Shown: one piece after another, positions 20,933 through 30,056 of the stretch | Layout of the letters: every line of letters begins with the position of its first letter | Numbering within the stretch: the stretch's first letter is position 1 | Source: Phycisphaerae bacterium | GTDB taxonomy: Bacteria > Planctomycetota > Phycisphaerae > Sedimentisphaerales > Anaerobacaceae | Length of the DNA stretch: 64,000 nucleotides | Direction: 5' to 3' | Assembly (NCBI GenBank): GCA_028714855.1 | Contig: JAQTLP010000005.1 | Span: 142,872 to 206,871, forward strand | The notes under the pieces: model-generated | Told to the model about the DNA's origin: nothing | Seen by the model: only the letters and a program-made list of their open reading frames with translations | Database searches by the model: none | Translations under genes and position numbers: made by a program

Positions 20933-23236
20933 GTCCCCAGCCTGACCAGGATGTTTAGTCCACTGCCGCACCTGCTCCGCCCACATCGGCCTGTCCTCCG
21001 CGGTCTTTATTTTAACAAGTGCCCCTAACACAACGTTAGGGTCAGAGGTAGCTGACGGTTCAGCAAAATATTTCTCTATCGACAGCACTATAACATTGTC
21101 AGGGCCCAGATCCTTTTCCAACAAACAATTATTCACCAATTGGATTGCGGCATCTATCTTCGGCCACCTCAGATACACATCTAACATCTGGGCCAAAATT
21201 GCTTCTTTCTCCTCCGGACTTCCGCCAGATTCCCGCAGCAGCCCTAAACTTTTCGCCGCCTGTTCATATCTGCCGGTCTTGCTGTAAAGCTGTGCCAGCT
21301 TCCCCCTCACATTCTTAAGCATTTCTCCGTTTTGTTCGCCGCCTGCCTTGCGCTCCGCTATCTCAAGAAAAGAAATCATCTGCTCATCAGAGAGCAGGGA
21401 CTCCATATCTGGCGAACTTAACCGCCCTACCCATTTATCCAATACGTCGGCTTCGACTGCCTTGAATATCGTCAGCATCGCCTTCCAGGCAGGTTCGCTC
21501 TCGGCTGAGCCCAGCTTTTCCGCAAGCCACGTCAAATCATCGCTGTTGCCGACTTCGCCGGCAAGTTCTATCACTCTCTGCCTTATCTTCGCACTGCTGT
21601 CATTCGCAAAACCCTCTTTCAGTTTGCCAAGCGCAGTAGTCTTGTCTATATTTATCAGCCCCTCCACTGAGGCCTCACGCGCCAAATCTGCTTTATCGCT
21701 TAGGCCTTCTTCAAAAAAGGGCCCGAATGCCTTTGCAGCTTCCGCTTTGTGGATACTGCGAGGACCGCACAGGTCTGCCATTACGCCAAGCAGTTCTCCT
21801 CGCAGGGCGCCGTCTGCTTTATCTTTTTGCAGATTATATCTTTCCGCAAGCAATCCAAGATACCTGTCAACCTCACCAGTAGTTAACCCGTTCTGCTCAA
21901 TAAGCTTCTTTATAACTTCCGCACCTTTTTGCGCCTTTTTGGGATTCTCTTCGATAAGGAACTTTGTCGCCCATTCCAGAGTCTTTTTCCTTACTTCCTC
22001 CGGTACTTTGACCTCTGAACCGGGTAAAAAGGCATAGTAGCACGCCCCGCCGAGCGCAGCAAACAACTCAGTCTTAACCCCGTCGTCCTGTTCAACTTCG
22101 AGTTGTTGCAGCAAACGTTGGGATGAATCCAACTGCCCCATCAAAGACAATAGCCCCGCCGTTTTCAGCCGAACGTCCCTGTTCTGGTCCGAAACCAGAT
22201 TGACTAAAACAGGCCCGAGCTCGACTGGTAATTCCGATTTTGTCCCCACACGCCACTGTGAAACCTTCTCCAATGCCCACAATCTAACTACATCTTTGGA
22301 ATCACCCAGACACTCAGCTAAAAACCGGCCCTTACCCGCATCATCACTTATCCCGTCATATATTTTATCTAACGATAACAAATACATCCCCTGCCACATG
22401 TCCAATTCAGTTTCCATCTTGCGCATCTGCGATTCCTGCCGAACCAGCCAATCACGCAGGAAGTCGTTTATGCCTTTGCGCTTGAGTTCATCTATAATCT
22501 GTTCGCGAGTTTTTGCGTCCTCGCCGACTGGTATGCCTAACGAATGCAGCGTATCCTCCGCCTCGGCCGCCACCTGCTTTTCGGGATCATCGAGCAGCCT
22601 GATAATCTTAAATATCGCCCTCATATCCGGCTGAAGTTTCAGCGCGTATATCGCATTCAATCTCGCCTTGACCGGCAGCGTTCCGTCCGATACCATCTTT
22701 TCAAGCGGCCCGGATATCTGCTCATACTTGAAAAGCAACGTCGCCTCAGCAGCCAATTTGGCCTCGCCAAAATCCTTCGTGGCTAAAATGTTAATCAGAG
22801 GCTCGACGAAGTCCTCCTCTGACTTTATGGATTCGGACATCCCGCGGGCTTGACCCAATGCCTTGCAGACAGCTATCCGTGCAGCGCTATTTTCCTCCCG
22901 CCCCAACACCAATAGCAGAATTTCTCGCCCCTGGGGGTCTTCACTAAACAGCATTACCGTCGCCGCATCGATGCGTATCTGTTCGTTTGCGCCCCGCAGC
23001 AAGGCGTCTTTGTTGATTTTCAGTTGTCTGCCGAGGCTAAGCTCGGCTTTGGCATTCATTTTAACTTTATCAGAAGCTCGCCCTGCCTTCGCACGTTCAA
23101 CGCCCGCCTGCTCGCCTCGGGGCGAAGCCGCAGGCTGGCAGCCTATCGCCAATACTAATAGCAATATCACCGGATACAATCTCTTTGCAGTCATCGTGAT
23201 AACCAAGGGCAAATTCCTGCTCTTTAACCTGTCCAT
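20915..23236 (-). CDS. HEAT-repeat lipoprotein, function unknown
   Basis: The 773-residue product begins with a lipoprotein signal whose lipobox is LAIGC. Two starts are possible: ATG 23236, or the ATG at 23194 that begins MTAKRLYPV and gives a more typical signal length. The mature part is alpha-helical with repeated HEAT-like units, for example RLLDDPEKQVAAEAEDTLHS and LVSDQNRDVRLKTAGLLS. Its C-terminal third looks TPR-like (YSKTGRYEQAAKSLGLL). It is probably an envelope-anchored scaffold; no enzymatic motif is visible. A decayed partial copy lies at 19297-19449. The 3' end overlaps the convergent PEP-CTERM gene by 18 bp. Confidence 0.75.
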   Translation of the reverse strand: MDRLKSRNLPLVITMTAKRLYPVILLLVLAIGCQPAASPRGEQAGVERAKAGRASDKVKMNAKAELSLGRQLKINKDALLRGANEQIRIDAATVMLFSEDPQGREILLLVLGREENSAARIAVCKALGQARGMSESIKSEEDFVEPLINILATKDFGEAKLAAEATLLFKYEQISGPLEKMVSDGTLPVKARLNAIYALKLQPDMRAIFKIIRLLDDPEKQVAAEAEDTLHSLGIPVGEDAKTREQIIDELKRKGINDFLRDWLVRQESQMRKMETELDMWQGMYLLSLDKIYDGISDDAGKGRFLAECLGDSKDVVRLWALEKVSQWRVGTKSELPVELGPVLVNLVSDQNRDVRLKTAGLLSLMGQLDSSQRLLQQLEVEQDDGVKTELFAALGGACYYAFLPGSEVKVPEEVRKKTLEWATKFLIEENPKKAQKGAEVIKKLIEQNGLTTGEVDRYLGLLAERYNLQKDKADGALRGELLGVMADLCGPRSIHKAEAAKAFGPFFEEGLSDKADLAREASVEGLINIDKTTALGKLKEGFANDSSAKIRQRVIELAGEVGNSDDLTWLAEKLGSAESEPAWKAMLTIFKAVEADVLDKWVGRLSSPDMESLLSDEQMISFLEIAERKAGGEQNGEMLKNVRGKLAQLYSKTGRYEQAAKSLGLLRESGGSPEEKEAILAQMLDVYLRWPKIDAAIQLVNNCLLEKDLGPDNVIVLSIEKYFAEPSATSDPNVVLGALVKIKTAEDRPMWAEQVRQWTKHPGQAGDLNEPP

Positions 23237-23363
23237 CCTAAATAATCCCCGCCTTCTGCTCGCATAAATTACCTATCGACTATTTTCTCCATTGGGACAT
23301 AAATTTTGCACAAAATTTTCCTGCATTTTCAAAAATTCAAAACTGTTTCAAACAGCAGCCGCC

Positions 23364-24305
23364 TTAAGGCCTCGGATGGAACTTTTTGTGCATCTCTCGC
23401 AGCCTTTCCTGGTCAACATGAGTATAAATCTGGGTAGTGGCTATGTCAACATGTCCGAGCATCTCCTGCACGCTTCGCAAATCCGCCCCGCCGGCCAGCA
23501 GGTGCGTCGCGAAGCAATGCCTCAATGTATGAACGGTTAATTTTCTTGGCATACCTGCACGGATTGCATATTTCTTTATCAATCTCCAGATTTCAATACG
23601 CCCCATAGGCCGCCCTGTTCGGGAAAGCAGCAAAAAATCACCGCTGAATGGCTTGACCAGCTTCGGACGAAGCTCCCGCAGGTACTCAGCTGTCGCCCCA
23701 ATCGCAGCCTTGCCGACCGGGATTACACGTTCCCTGTTGCCCTTGCCTATGCAGCGAAGGTATCCGACGTCAAGGTTCAAATCACCCGTTTTCAGGCCCG
23801 CCAATTCGCTGGCTCGCACTCCGGTGGCATAAAGCAATTCGACTATCGCCCGGTCACGAAGATAAAAAGGTTCCTCTGGACTAACCGCACTAATGATGTC
23901 GATAACCTGTTTCTTGCTGCAAATAACCGGAAGCCTCTGCCACAGCTTCGGCCCCTCGAGGATTGCGCCAAAATCATCTTCGACAAGACCCGTCAGTCTG
24001 CCGTACCGGAGAAACATCCTCACGGCAACAAGACTGCGCTTAATCGAGCTTTCACTTTTCCGCTCGTCTTTTGTAAGGATTTGCAGATACTTTTGGATAA
24101 GGGCAGGCTTTATCTGGTCCAGTCGGCTGATTTTACTCCCCTTGCAGTATTCCAGAAAATCCGCAAGGTCGCGCCCGTATGCCAGAATGCTGTTGTTCGC
24201 CAGCCCTGCCTCAACCGTCAGGTAATCCAGAAAACCCTTGGCCTCCTTGCCTAAAGGTAAAGACAGTAACTTCTCACCAACAGATTGTAACTGCACTGAC
24301 GCCAT
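23364..24305 (-). CDS. xerD: Tyrosine recombinase XerD type
   Basis: This site-specific recombinase resolves chromosome dimers at dif with a XerC partner. The 313-residue protein has the N-terminal SAM-like core-binding domain and the C-terminal catalytic domain. All catalytic residues are present: Arg164, Lys188, His259, Arg262, His285 and the nucleophile Tyr294. Length and motif context (TGVRASELAGL, HTLRHCFATHLL) fit XerC/XerD and not a phage integrase. I chose XerD over XerC by overall resemblance; the distinction is not certain. There are no phage genes nearby. Confidence 0.88.
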   Translation of the reverse strand: MASVQLQSVGEKLLSLPLGKEAKGFLDYLTVEAGLANNSILAYGRDLADFLEYCKGSKISRLDQIKPALIQKYLQILTKDERKSESSIKRSLVAVRMFLRYGRLTGLVEDDFGAILEGPKLWQRLPVICSKKQVIDIISAVSPEEPFYLRDRAIVELLYATGVRASELAGLKTGDLNLDVGYLRCIGKGNRERVIPVGKAAIGATAEYLRELRPKLVKPFSGDFLLLSRTGRPMGRIEIWRLIKKYAIRAGMPRKLTVHTLRHCFATHLLAGGADLRSVQEMLGHVDIATTQIYTHVDQERLREMHKKFHPRP

Positions 24306-24421
24306 CGCTCCCTGCTTTCAAACGCTGACTACTAACATAAATATCGGCCTTAAAACAAGTTAATCTTTAGTTGTAAAGCCCGGCCGGATAATATGGCAAC
24401 TGTTTTGAAAAAAAATGGTTC

Positions 24422-24450
24422 TTGAGCTAAATGCTCGACGCATATATAAT
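24422..24450 (+). promoter_or_regulatory. Sigma70-type promoter for the lipoprotein-galE-glucokinase operon
   Basis: TTGAGC (-35) and a perfect TATAAT (-10) are spaced 17 bp apart, 26 bp upstream of the ATG at 24476. Confidence 0.65.
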
Positions 24451-24475
24451 CTGTCAAAATTCGGGAAAATCTGAA

Positions 24476-25072
24476 ATGAATAGAAAACTCAAAATCAACT
24501 TACGTTCCTATGCCCTTATCGCCTGTGCACTTTTCGCAGCCGGCTGCGCAAAACCATACAAAGGTGTTACTGTCGAAAAAATCTGCCCCGCTGGTATCGA
24601 CAAACAGCAGGCAATGCAAATCGCCGAAGATGTTCTGGCTAAAATGTATTTTACTGTCGCAAAATCTGATGCCAACCTCGGCGTTATAAAAACAAGGCCC
24701 CTCGCTGGAGCCCAATTCTTCGAATTCTGGCGCAAAGATAATGTCGGGTCTTTCGACTCCGCAGAAGCAAACCTCCACACCATTCGAAGAATCGCGGAAA
24801 TAAATGTAAAACACCAGGATACGCTTCTGTGCCTCAGCTGCAATGTAAATGTTCAAAGACTTAACATGCCCGAACAAGAGTTCCGCAGCAGCTCGCGGGT
24901 TTATGAAATGTTTTCGCAGAGCAGTTCCACACAACAAACGTTCGTAATGAACCCCAGGCAGAAAGAAAGTATGGCCTGGGTCAATTTGGGCAACGACGCC
25001 AATCTGGCTACAGTGATTTTGAAGCGAATCGAAAACAAAATCGCCAAAATGCAAAAGGGAAAATCGCTGTGA
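24476..25072 (+). CDS. Conserved lipoprotein of unknown function
   Basis: The start is taken at ATG 24476, just after a good promoter, which gives 198 residues. A lipoprotein signal ends in the lipobox FAAGC. The mature part has no motif I recognise. It contains an early segment resembling a small alpha/beta envelope domain (QQAMQIAEDVLAKMYFTVA) and a Gln/Ser-rich C-terminal half. Its TGA stop overlaps the GTG start of galE, so the two are translationally coupled. A role in cell-envelope glycan metabolism is possible from that context only. Confidence 0.65.
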   Translation: MNRKLKINLRSYALIACALFAAGCAKPYKGVTVEKICPAGIDKQQAMQIAEDVLAKMYFTVAKSDANLGVIKTRPLAGAQFFEFWRKDNVGSFDSAEANLHTIRRIAEINVKHQDTLLCLSCNVNVQRLNMPEQEFRSSSRVYEMFSQSSSTQQTFVMNPRQKESMAWVNLGNDANLATVILKRIENKIAKMQKGKSL

Positions 25073-26052
25073 GAATACTCGTCTGCGGCGGAGCTGGTTA
25101 CATCGGTAGTAATATGGTGCCGTCCCTCGCCGCCGAAAAACACGACCCCGTCGTTTACGACAACCTCAGCAAAGGCCACAAGGCAGCCGTCGCAGATTGC
25201 GAGTTCGTCAAAGGTGATTTGGGCGATTACGACCTCCTCGTCAAAACACTCAAAAAATACAAAATCGATGCCGTCTTCCACTTCGCCGGATTGATTGAAG
25301 TCGGAGAATCCGTGCAGGCCCCGCTTAAATACTATCACAACAATGTCTCCTGTACCCAGGTCTTATTGAGCGCGATGGAGGCCGCGGGCGTGGAAAAATT
25401 TATCTTCAGCAGTAGCGCTGCCGTTTATGGCCTGCCCAAACAGGCCCGTATCTCGGAAAACGCGCCGACAGCGCCCATCAATCCTTACGGAGAATCAAAA
25501 CTGGCGGTCGAAAAAATATGTCACTACCAAAACGCCACCGGCAAACTCCGCTACGCCTCGCTTAGATATTTCAATGCCGCAGGAGCCGGAAACAACTGCA
25601 CGCTCGGCGAAGACCACCGCCCCGAATCACACCTCATCCCCCTGACAATCGCCGCCGCTATGGGAAAAACAGATTCAATCAAAATCTACGGCACTGATTA
25701 CCCGACGCCCGATGGCTCCTGCATCCGCGATTACATCCATATTGAAGACCTCTGCAGGGCACACCTGCTGGCGATGAACAAACTCGATAATCAATCGGAG
25801 CTTATTTACAACCTCGGTAACGGAAATGGCTGCTCAGTCAAAGAAGTAATCGAAACAGTTAAAAAAGTCAGCGGCAAAAATTTCAAAGTCGTCGAATCGC
25901 AGCGCCGTCCGGGCGACGCCCCGATATTGACCGCCAACGCCGCCAAGGCAATTAACGAGCTCCTCTGGAAACCAAAATTCACAGACCTCGAAAAAATAAT
26001 CGAAACCGCCTGGCTCTGGCACAACAAATTCCCCAATGGCTATCCGGAATAA
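25069..26052 (+). CDS. galE: UDP-glucose 4-epimerase
   Basis: GalE interconverts UDP-glucose and UDP-galactose, supplying sugars for polysaccharides. The 327-residue extended SDR protein has the NAD-binding GxxGxxG at residues 7-13. The catalytic Ser lies in SSSAAVYG, and the Tyr140/Lys144 pair is in PYGESK. Translation starts at a GTG that overlaps the upstream lipoprotein stop (GTGA). The gene is followed after 1 bp by a ROK sugar kinase, making a small sugar-activation operon. Confidence 0.93.
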   Translation: MRILVCGGAGYIGSNMVPSLAAEKHDPVVYDNLSKGHKAAVADCEFVKGDLGDYDLLVKTLKKYKIDAVFHFAGLIEVGESVQAPLKYYHNNVSCTQVLLSAMEAAGVEKFIFSSSAAVYGLPKQARISENAPTAPINPYGESKLAVEKICHYQNATGKLRYASLRYFNAAGAGNNCTLGEDHRPESHLIPLTIAAAMGKTDSIKIYGTDYPTPDGSCIRDYIHIEDLCRAHLLAMNKLDNQSELIYNLGNGNGCSVKEVIETVKKVSGKNFKVVESQRRPGDAPILTANAAKAINELLWKPKFTDLEKIIETAWLWHNKFPNGYPE

Positions 26053-26053
26053 T

Positions 26054-27010
26054 ATGGCAAACTTATTGATTGGTATTGACGTTGGCGGCACGAATATCAA
26101 AATCGGCTGCTTCGATACACGCCTGAATTTACTGAAAAAAATTTCAATCACTACAGATGCCGACTCTGGCCCCCAGGCGGTCGTCGAAAAAATGCTCGCC
26201 GCCGTCGATAAGCTCGTCAAAGAATGCGGCTTCACTTCCTCTGATATATCTGCCGCCGGCATCGGCACACCGGGACCTGCTGATTACACAGCGGGTATCT
26301 TAACTAACCCCACAAATATGCCTGCCTTCAAAAATGTCCCCATCAGGCAGATGCTCTCGGACGCATTGCATTGTCCCGTCGTCTTCGACAACGATGCCAA
26401 CGTCGCCTGCTTCGGCGAATTCGCCGCAGGTGCCGGCAAAGGCGTCACCGATATGGTCTTCTTCACCCTTGGCACAGGCATCGGCGCCGGCATTGTCTCC
26501 GAAGGCAAACTCCTTCGCGGCTTCGATGGCAACGCCGCCGAGCTTGGCCATACCATAATCTACCCCGATGGCCGCCTATGCAACTGCGGCCAAAAAGGCT
26601 GCGCAGAAGCCTATGCCTCCGCCTCGAATACCGCCAAAAGAGCTACAGAAGCCCTAAATGCCGGAGAAAATTCAAGTTTGAAAAAAGTCCTCGACAAATC
26701 CGGCCAAATCACCTGCGAAGATGTTTACGACCACCTCAAGACCGGCGACAAACTCGCAAAAAAAATAACCGACGAAACAGCAAAAGCCCTTGCCATCCTC
26801 TGCATCAATGCCCTGCACACCGCAGACCCGCAGCGCATCGTCTTCGCAGGCGGAATGATTGCCGCTGGTGACATCTTGTTGAACAGAATCAAAGATTATT
26901 TCAACGAGCAGGTTTGGAAATTGAAAAAAGAAACCGTCGAGATTTGTTTCGCAACCCTCGGTGAAGACGCAGGCATCATCGGCGCAGCAGCCCTCGCAAA
27001 GAATAATTAG
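26054..27010 (+). CDS. ROK family glucokinase
   Basis: The kinase phosphorylates glucose, or a related hexose or N-acetylhexosamine, with ATP. The 318-residue protein has the phosphate-binding IGIDVGGTNIK loop, the sugar-binding DNDANVA motif and GTGIGAGIV. The ROK zinc motif is complete, reading CNCGQKGCAE. The start is ATG 26054, one base after the galE stop; an in-frame ATG at 26036 lies inside galE and is less likely. Glucokinase is the most common activity for this subgroup. The galE neighbour supports a hexose-to-nucleotide-sugar route. Confidence 0.88.
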   Translation: MANLLIGIDVGGTNIKIGCFDTRLNLLKKISITTDADSGPQAVVEKMLAAVDKLVKECGFTSSDISAAGIGTPGPADYTAGILTNPTNMPAFKNVPIRQMLSDALHCPVVFDNDANVACFGEFAAGAGKGVTDMVFFTLGTGIGAGIVSEGKLLRGFDGNAAELGHTIIYPDGRLCNCGQKGCAEAYASASNTAKRATEALNAGENSSLKKVLDKSGQITCEDVYDHLKTGDKLAKKITDETAKALAILCINALHTADPQRIVFAGGMIAAGDILLNRIKDYFNEQVWKLKKETVEICFATLGEDAGIIGAAALAKNN

Positions 27011-27090
27011 CCCCGCAATTTATTGCGAGGGTCACAAAGTAAGTAAGCGGTATTAAAATCTCGGTTAGCCCCCAAGTTTATCTTGGGGGT
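27010..27090. repeat. Two hairpins of the variable-arm family
   Basis: Just after the glucokinase stop are two palindromes with the same foot. The first, at 27011-27030, has arms CCCCGCAAT and ATTGCGAGG. The second, at 27069-27089, has arms CCCCCAAG and CTTGGGGG around a 5-nt loop. Both are preceded by TTAG or GTTAG. They may also act as terminators for this operon. They resemble the cluster at 33890-34225. Confidence 0.7.
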
Positions 27091-27112
27091 TACTTAATAG
27101 ATTCGCTTGTGA

Positions 27113-28024
27113 TTACTTTTTCTCCCCCTTCGCAAATTTCCCCGCTGGCCCGCCCGCCGTAAATAATACTGCGAAACGTGTTATCAGCGTACCCAGCAGA
27201 ACATATCCCAAAATCACCTGCGCCATTAATAAAGTCTGGCCCCACCAGCTATCTGGATTAGCGGCTATATCGCCAAATCCCAGCGTTGTCATCGTAACTA
27301 CCGAAAAATATAAAACATGCCAGAACCCCCGAATATCACCAACAACTCCATTAACCATAACAAAGTTTGGCCACAAACGGTATACCGCCGCGAATAACAG
27401 CGCCAATATAAGGAACACCCCCATAACCCGCAGCGTGCTCATCCCGTAATCGCTCATCGCCCAAAATGCCTGCACCGGCCATCTCAATAACCAATGTTCC
27501 CCATACCACTCCTCCCAATTCATCCGCCGTATATTATACTCCAACAATTGCTTCGTCGCAGCATCTATACGCACACTATCCAAACCCACTCCACGGAAAT
27601 CTGTTAAGCGGTCAACCTTGCATTCCCAAATCAACGTTTCACCATCTACAATCGCATGTGAAAAATCCGCGCCCTGGAGTTCAGCTCCACCAAACACAGC
27701 ACCTTGCAGACTTGCCCCCCTAAGACTAGCATCTTGCAGTTTTGTATCCCAAAGTCGGGCACCTTGAAGGTCAACTCTCCAAAGGTCGGCATCTTGCAGA
27801 TTGACTCCCCGAAGTTTGGTATTTTCCAGATAGGCTCTCGTAAAGTCGGCATTTTGCAGCCAAATTTCCTCTTTCGGATGCTCTTTGCGCCACTCATTCC
27901 ACTTTTTTATACCCTCCGCACCTTCTTCTGAACATTTCTTTAGAAAATCATACTGCTCCTTACTAAACCGAAGCTCTTCTTCAATCCACTTTTTTTCTTC
28001 TCCCTTTTTTCCTTCCTCACTCAT
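27113..28024 (-). CDS. Pentapeptide-repeat potassium channel-like membrane protein
   Basis: The 303-residue protein combines three parts. Residues about 1-55 are a charged helical leader. Residues about 57-125 are a right-handed pentapeptide-repeat helix with the A(D/N)L/F pattern repeating every five residues. The C-terminal part is a two-helix ion-channel domain with TM1 near 199-217 and TM2 near 262-287. The pore loop carries the potassium-type selectivity filter TLGFGD at 247-252. It likely forms a tetrameric cation channel in the inner membrane, with the repeat solenoid in the cytoplasm. There is no obvious operon partner. Confidence 0.82.
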   Translation of the reverse strand: MSEEGKKGEEKKWIEEELRFSKEQYDFLKKCSEEGAEGIKKWNEWRKEHPKEEIWLQNADFTRAYLENTKLRGVNLQDADLWRVDLQGARLWDTKLQDASLRGASLQGAVFGGAELQGADFSHAIVDGETLIWECKVDRLTDFRGVGLDSVRIDAATKQLLEYNIRRMNWEEWYGEHWLLRWPVQAFWAMSDYGMSTLRVMGVFLILALLFAAVYRLWPNFVMVNGVVGDIRGFWHVLYFSVVTMTTLGFGDIAANPDSWWGQTLLMAQVILGYVLLGTLITRFAVLFTAGGPAGKFAKGEKK

Positions 28025-28085
28025 CTTTTCCCCTAAAAAAATATGTTAAATCACACTACCCAAAACTGCGAGTCCGCTTGCGAGC

Positions 28086-28107
28086 ATCCTGAGCATCGTC
28101 GAAGGAT
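28086..28107. repeat. REP-like palindrome
   Basis: This is an imperfect palindrome of the widespread CCTGAGC...TCGAAGG type. A related copy is at 43492-43510. It lies in the otherwise empty 163-bp gap between two minus-strand genes. Confidence 0.5.
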
Positions 28108-28187
28108 CAATATCCTCCGCTGCACGCTGTCCCCCATTTTACCCTCAAATTCAAAAAGCCCCAAACTAATACAGGGAGCAATTCTTT

Positions 28188-28664
28188 TTATTTCTGCTTT
28201 TTAAAAAGATTCTCGTCCAGCCAACATTTTAGGCTTGGAAATTTAATATAATACTTTTCATATTTGTCCAAAAGCTTTACAAACACATCTTCTTGGTGGT
28301 TCGGGGAAAAATATGATACAAAGATGTGTTTGTTACCGGAAACATGTATCTCAAATATGGGGCCGTCATATCTTTCCTTTTTGTGGAGTTTGCATACCTC
28401 ATTTTTCCCGAGAGAACTCTTGAATTTATCAATAGCTTGGACGTTGGTGACGTGGATATTCGGCTTTTGACCCTGATTGACATCAATAGCCGAGATATTG
28501 CTGTTAATTAGATAGTTTACCAAGTCTTTCTTCTTTTTCTTTTCCTCCAGTATTTCTCCCATACCTTTAAAAACCATTTGTAGCGTTTTCCCTTTTAGGT
28601 AAACCAATACAAATATTCCTATTAGCATCAGAGTGGACAATAAAATGTATAGCAGTTCTGTCAT
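28188..28664 (-). CDS. Hypothetical protein with one N-terminal membrane helix
   Basis: I do not recognise this 158-residue protein. It has one membrane segment at residues about 4-23, then a Lys-rich stretch (EEKKKKK), then a soluble domain with mixed strand/helix character (YDGPIFEIHVSGNKHIFVSYF). The domain probably faces the cytoplasm. The gene is AT-rich compared with the ribosomal cluster and stands alone between intergenic repeats, so it may be an acquired or fast-evolving gene. Confidence 0.55.
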   Translation of the reverse strand: MTELLYILLSTLMLIGIFVLVYLKGKTLQMVFKGMGEILEEKKKKKDLVNYLINSNISAIDVNQGQKPNIHVTNVQAIDKFKSSLGKNEVCKLHKKERYDGPIFEIHVSGNKHIFVSYFSPNHQEDVFVKLLDKYEKYYIKFPSLKCWLDENLFKKQK

Positions 28665-28977
28665 ATTTATATCAACCTACACAACCTGCTAATGTCCCTC
28701 ATTGTGGCCTCAGCACCACCGCGCAATAAAGTTTCACCGCCCTATTTTACCCCCAAACTCAAAACCCGCAAACACCTTTTAAAAAGCCCCCGCGGCACCT
28801 GAGCGGAATTCAATCAAATGCGCAGGGGGGTAAAAAATTCCCTGCAATTTTCAATCATTTCTGTGCATTTTGTCTCACTTTTGCGCGCATTTTTAGCAAT
28901 TTTCTACAACTTTTTACCATTTTCTACCATTTAAAAACACAAACTTGCGCGTTTGGTGCTACCCCATTCCCCCTATC
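28665..28977. other. Intergenic region with a fragment of the dispersed repeat
   Basis: No gene is seen. At 28808-28825 the end of the dispersed repeat described at 31505-31866 is present (CAATCAAATGCGCAGG). The rest is A/C-rich low-complexity sequence with several copies of a TTTCTACAA-like motif. Confidence 0.55.
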
Positions 28978-29805
28978 TTATCTATTTTCCGCCTTCTCCT
29001 CTTCCGTCAATATCTCGTTCATCGACCCCGACCGGAACCCCTGCAAATCAATCGTAACATACTTAAAGCCAAGCCCTTGCAGCTTTTCTACAATCCGCGC
29101 TCGGTTCACCAAAACCTTCTCGAAATCCCCCTGTTTGACCTCTATTCTCGCGAGTCTATCGTGGTGCCGCACCCTAAATTCCACCAGCCCAAGCCCTCTC
29201 ATAACTTCCTCTGCCTTCTCGACTTGCATCAATCTCTCTTCCGTAATTTCCAGCCCATACGCAATCCTTGAAGCCAGGCAAGGCGACGCCGGAATGTCCG
29301 CCGTCGCTAACCCCATTTCTCTACTCAACTTACGAATGTCCTCCTTAGTCAGCTCTGCCTCCATCAGCGGGCTGCGCACCCCAAAAACCTCCGCCGCCCT
29401 GTTCCCAGGCCGAAAATCGTTCTTGTCATCGAAATTGCATCCGCAAATTACTTTGCCGAATTTTTGTTCCTTCGCAATATCCTCTAACAGCTTATAAAGA
29501 TGTGACTTACAAATAAAACATCTGTCCGCCTTATTGGCTGCGTATGCCGCATCCGCCATCTCATTTGGCCTGATAGTCTCAACCTCAACACCTATATTCT
29601 TCGCCGTCTCAACCGCCTGCAAATATTGTCTCCTCGGCAGCGATGGCCCTTCAGCAATACAAGCCTGCACCCTCTCGGCACCGACCGTCTCAACCGCCGC
29701 TTTCAAAAGAAACGTGCTGTCCACTCCGCCGGAGTATGCGACAATCACTTTATCCAGCTTCTTAAGGATTCTTTGAAGCGAATTGTACTTCTCTTTCAGA
29801 TTCAT
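28978..29805 (-). CDS. larE: ATP-dependent sacrificial sulfur transferase LarE
   Basis: LarE supplies sulfur for the nickel-pincer nucleotide cofactor of lactate racemase and related epimerases by converting its own Cys to dehydroalanine. The 275-residue protein has the PP-loop SGGVDS at 25-30. The conserved Cys176 in ASPCLASRI has the same number as the sacrificial Cys of the Lactobacillus plantarum enzyme. Extra cysteines (C96, C99, C121, C123) could hint at an iron-sulfur variant. LarB, LarC and LarA are not in this window. It is transcribed alone. Confidence 0.88.
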   Translation of the reverse strand: MNLKEKYNSLQRILKKLDKVIVAYSGGVDSTFLLKAAVETVGAERVQACIAEGPSLPRRQYLQAVETAKNIGVEVETIRPNEMADAAYAANKADRCFICKSHLYKLLEDIAKEQKFGKVICGCNFDDKNDFRPGNRAAEVFGVRSPLMEAELTKEDIRKLSREMGLATADIPASPCLASRIAYGLEITEERLMQVEKAEEVMRGLGLVEFRVRHHDRLARIEVKQGDFEKVLVNRARIVEKLQGLGFKYVTIDLQGFRSGSMNEILTEEEKAENR

Positions 29806-29952
29806 AATAATCTTAACATCTGTTTTGACACCGCCTTAAATCCGGCTCTGTCTCAATATACAACCTTTCTTCCCGCCTCTACAAGCAAAAACGCCTATGC
29901 TATCCAACATTTTCTGCAGTCCCAATAACCAATTGTCCTATTTATAATTTCC

Positions 29953-29980
29953 TTGCCAAAAAGCCTTAATGTTGTATAAT
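29953..29980 (+). promoter_or_regulatory. Sigma70-type promoter for the pilin-like gene
   Basis: TTGCCA (-35) and a perfect TATAAT (-10) lie 16 bp apart, about 75 bp upstream of the ATG. An AAGGAG ribosome-binding site precedes the start codon. Confidence 0.65.
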
Positions 29981-30056
29981 ATAAGAGAACTTGAAAGCCG
30001 ATATACCCCCTTTACGGGCATTGCGGTTTATTGCCGTTTAGGATAAGGAGAATAAA

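Noticed and set aside
23364..24305. A phage or island integrase
   Set aside because: Length, motif context and the absence of phage genes or an attachment site nearby fit a housekeeping XerC/XerD better.
26371..26871. An arginine-rich 166-residue plus-strand frame
   Set aside because: It is an out-of-frame reading of the GC-rich glucokinase gene; the high Arg content is typical of such shadows.
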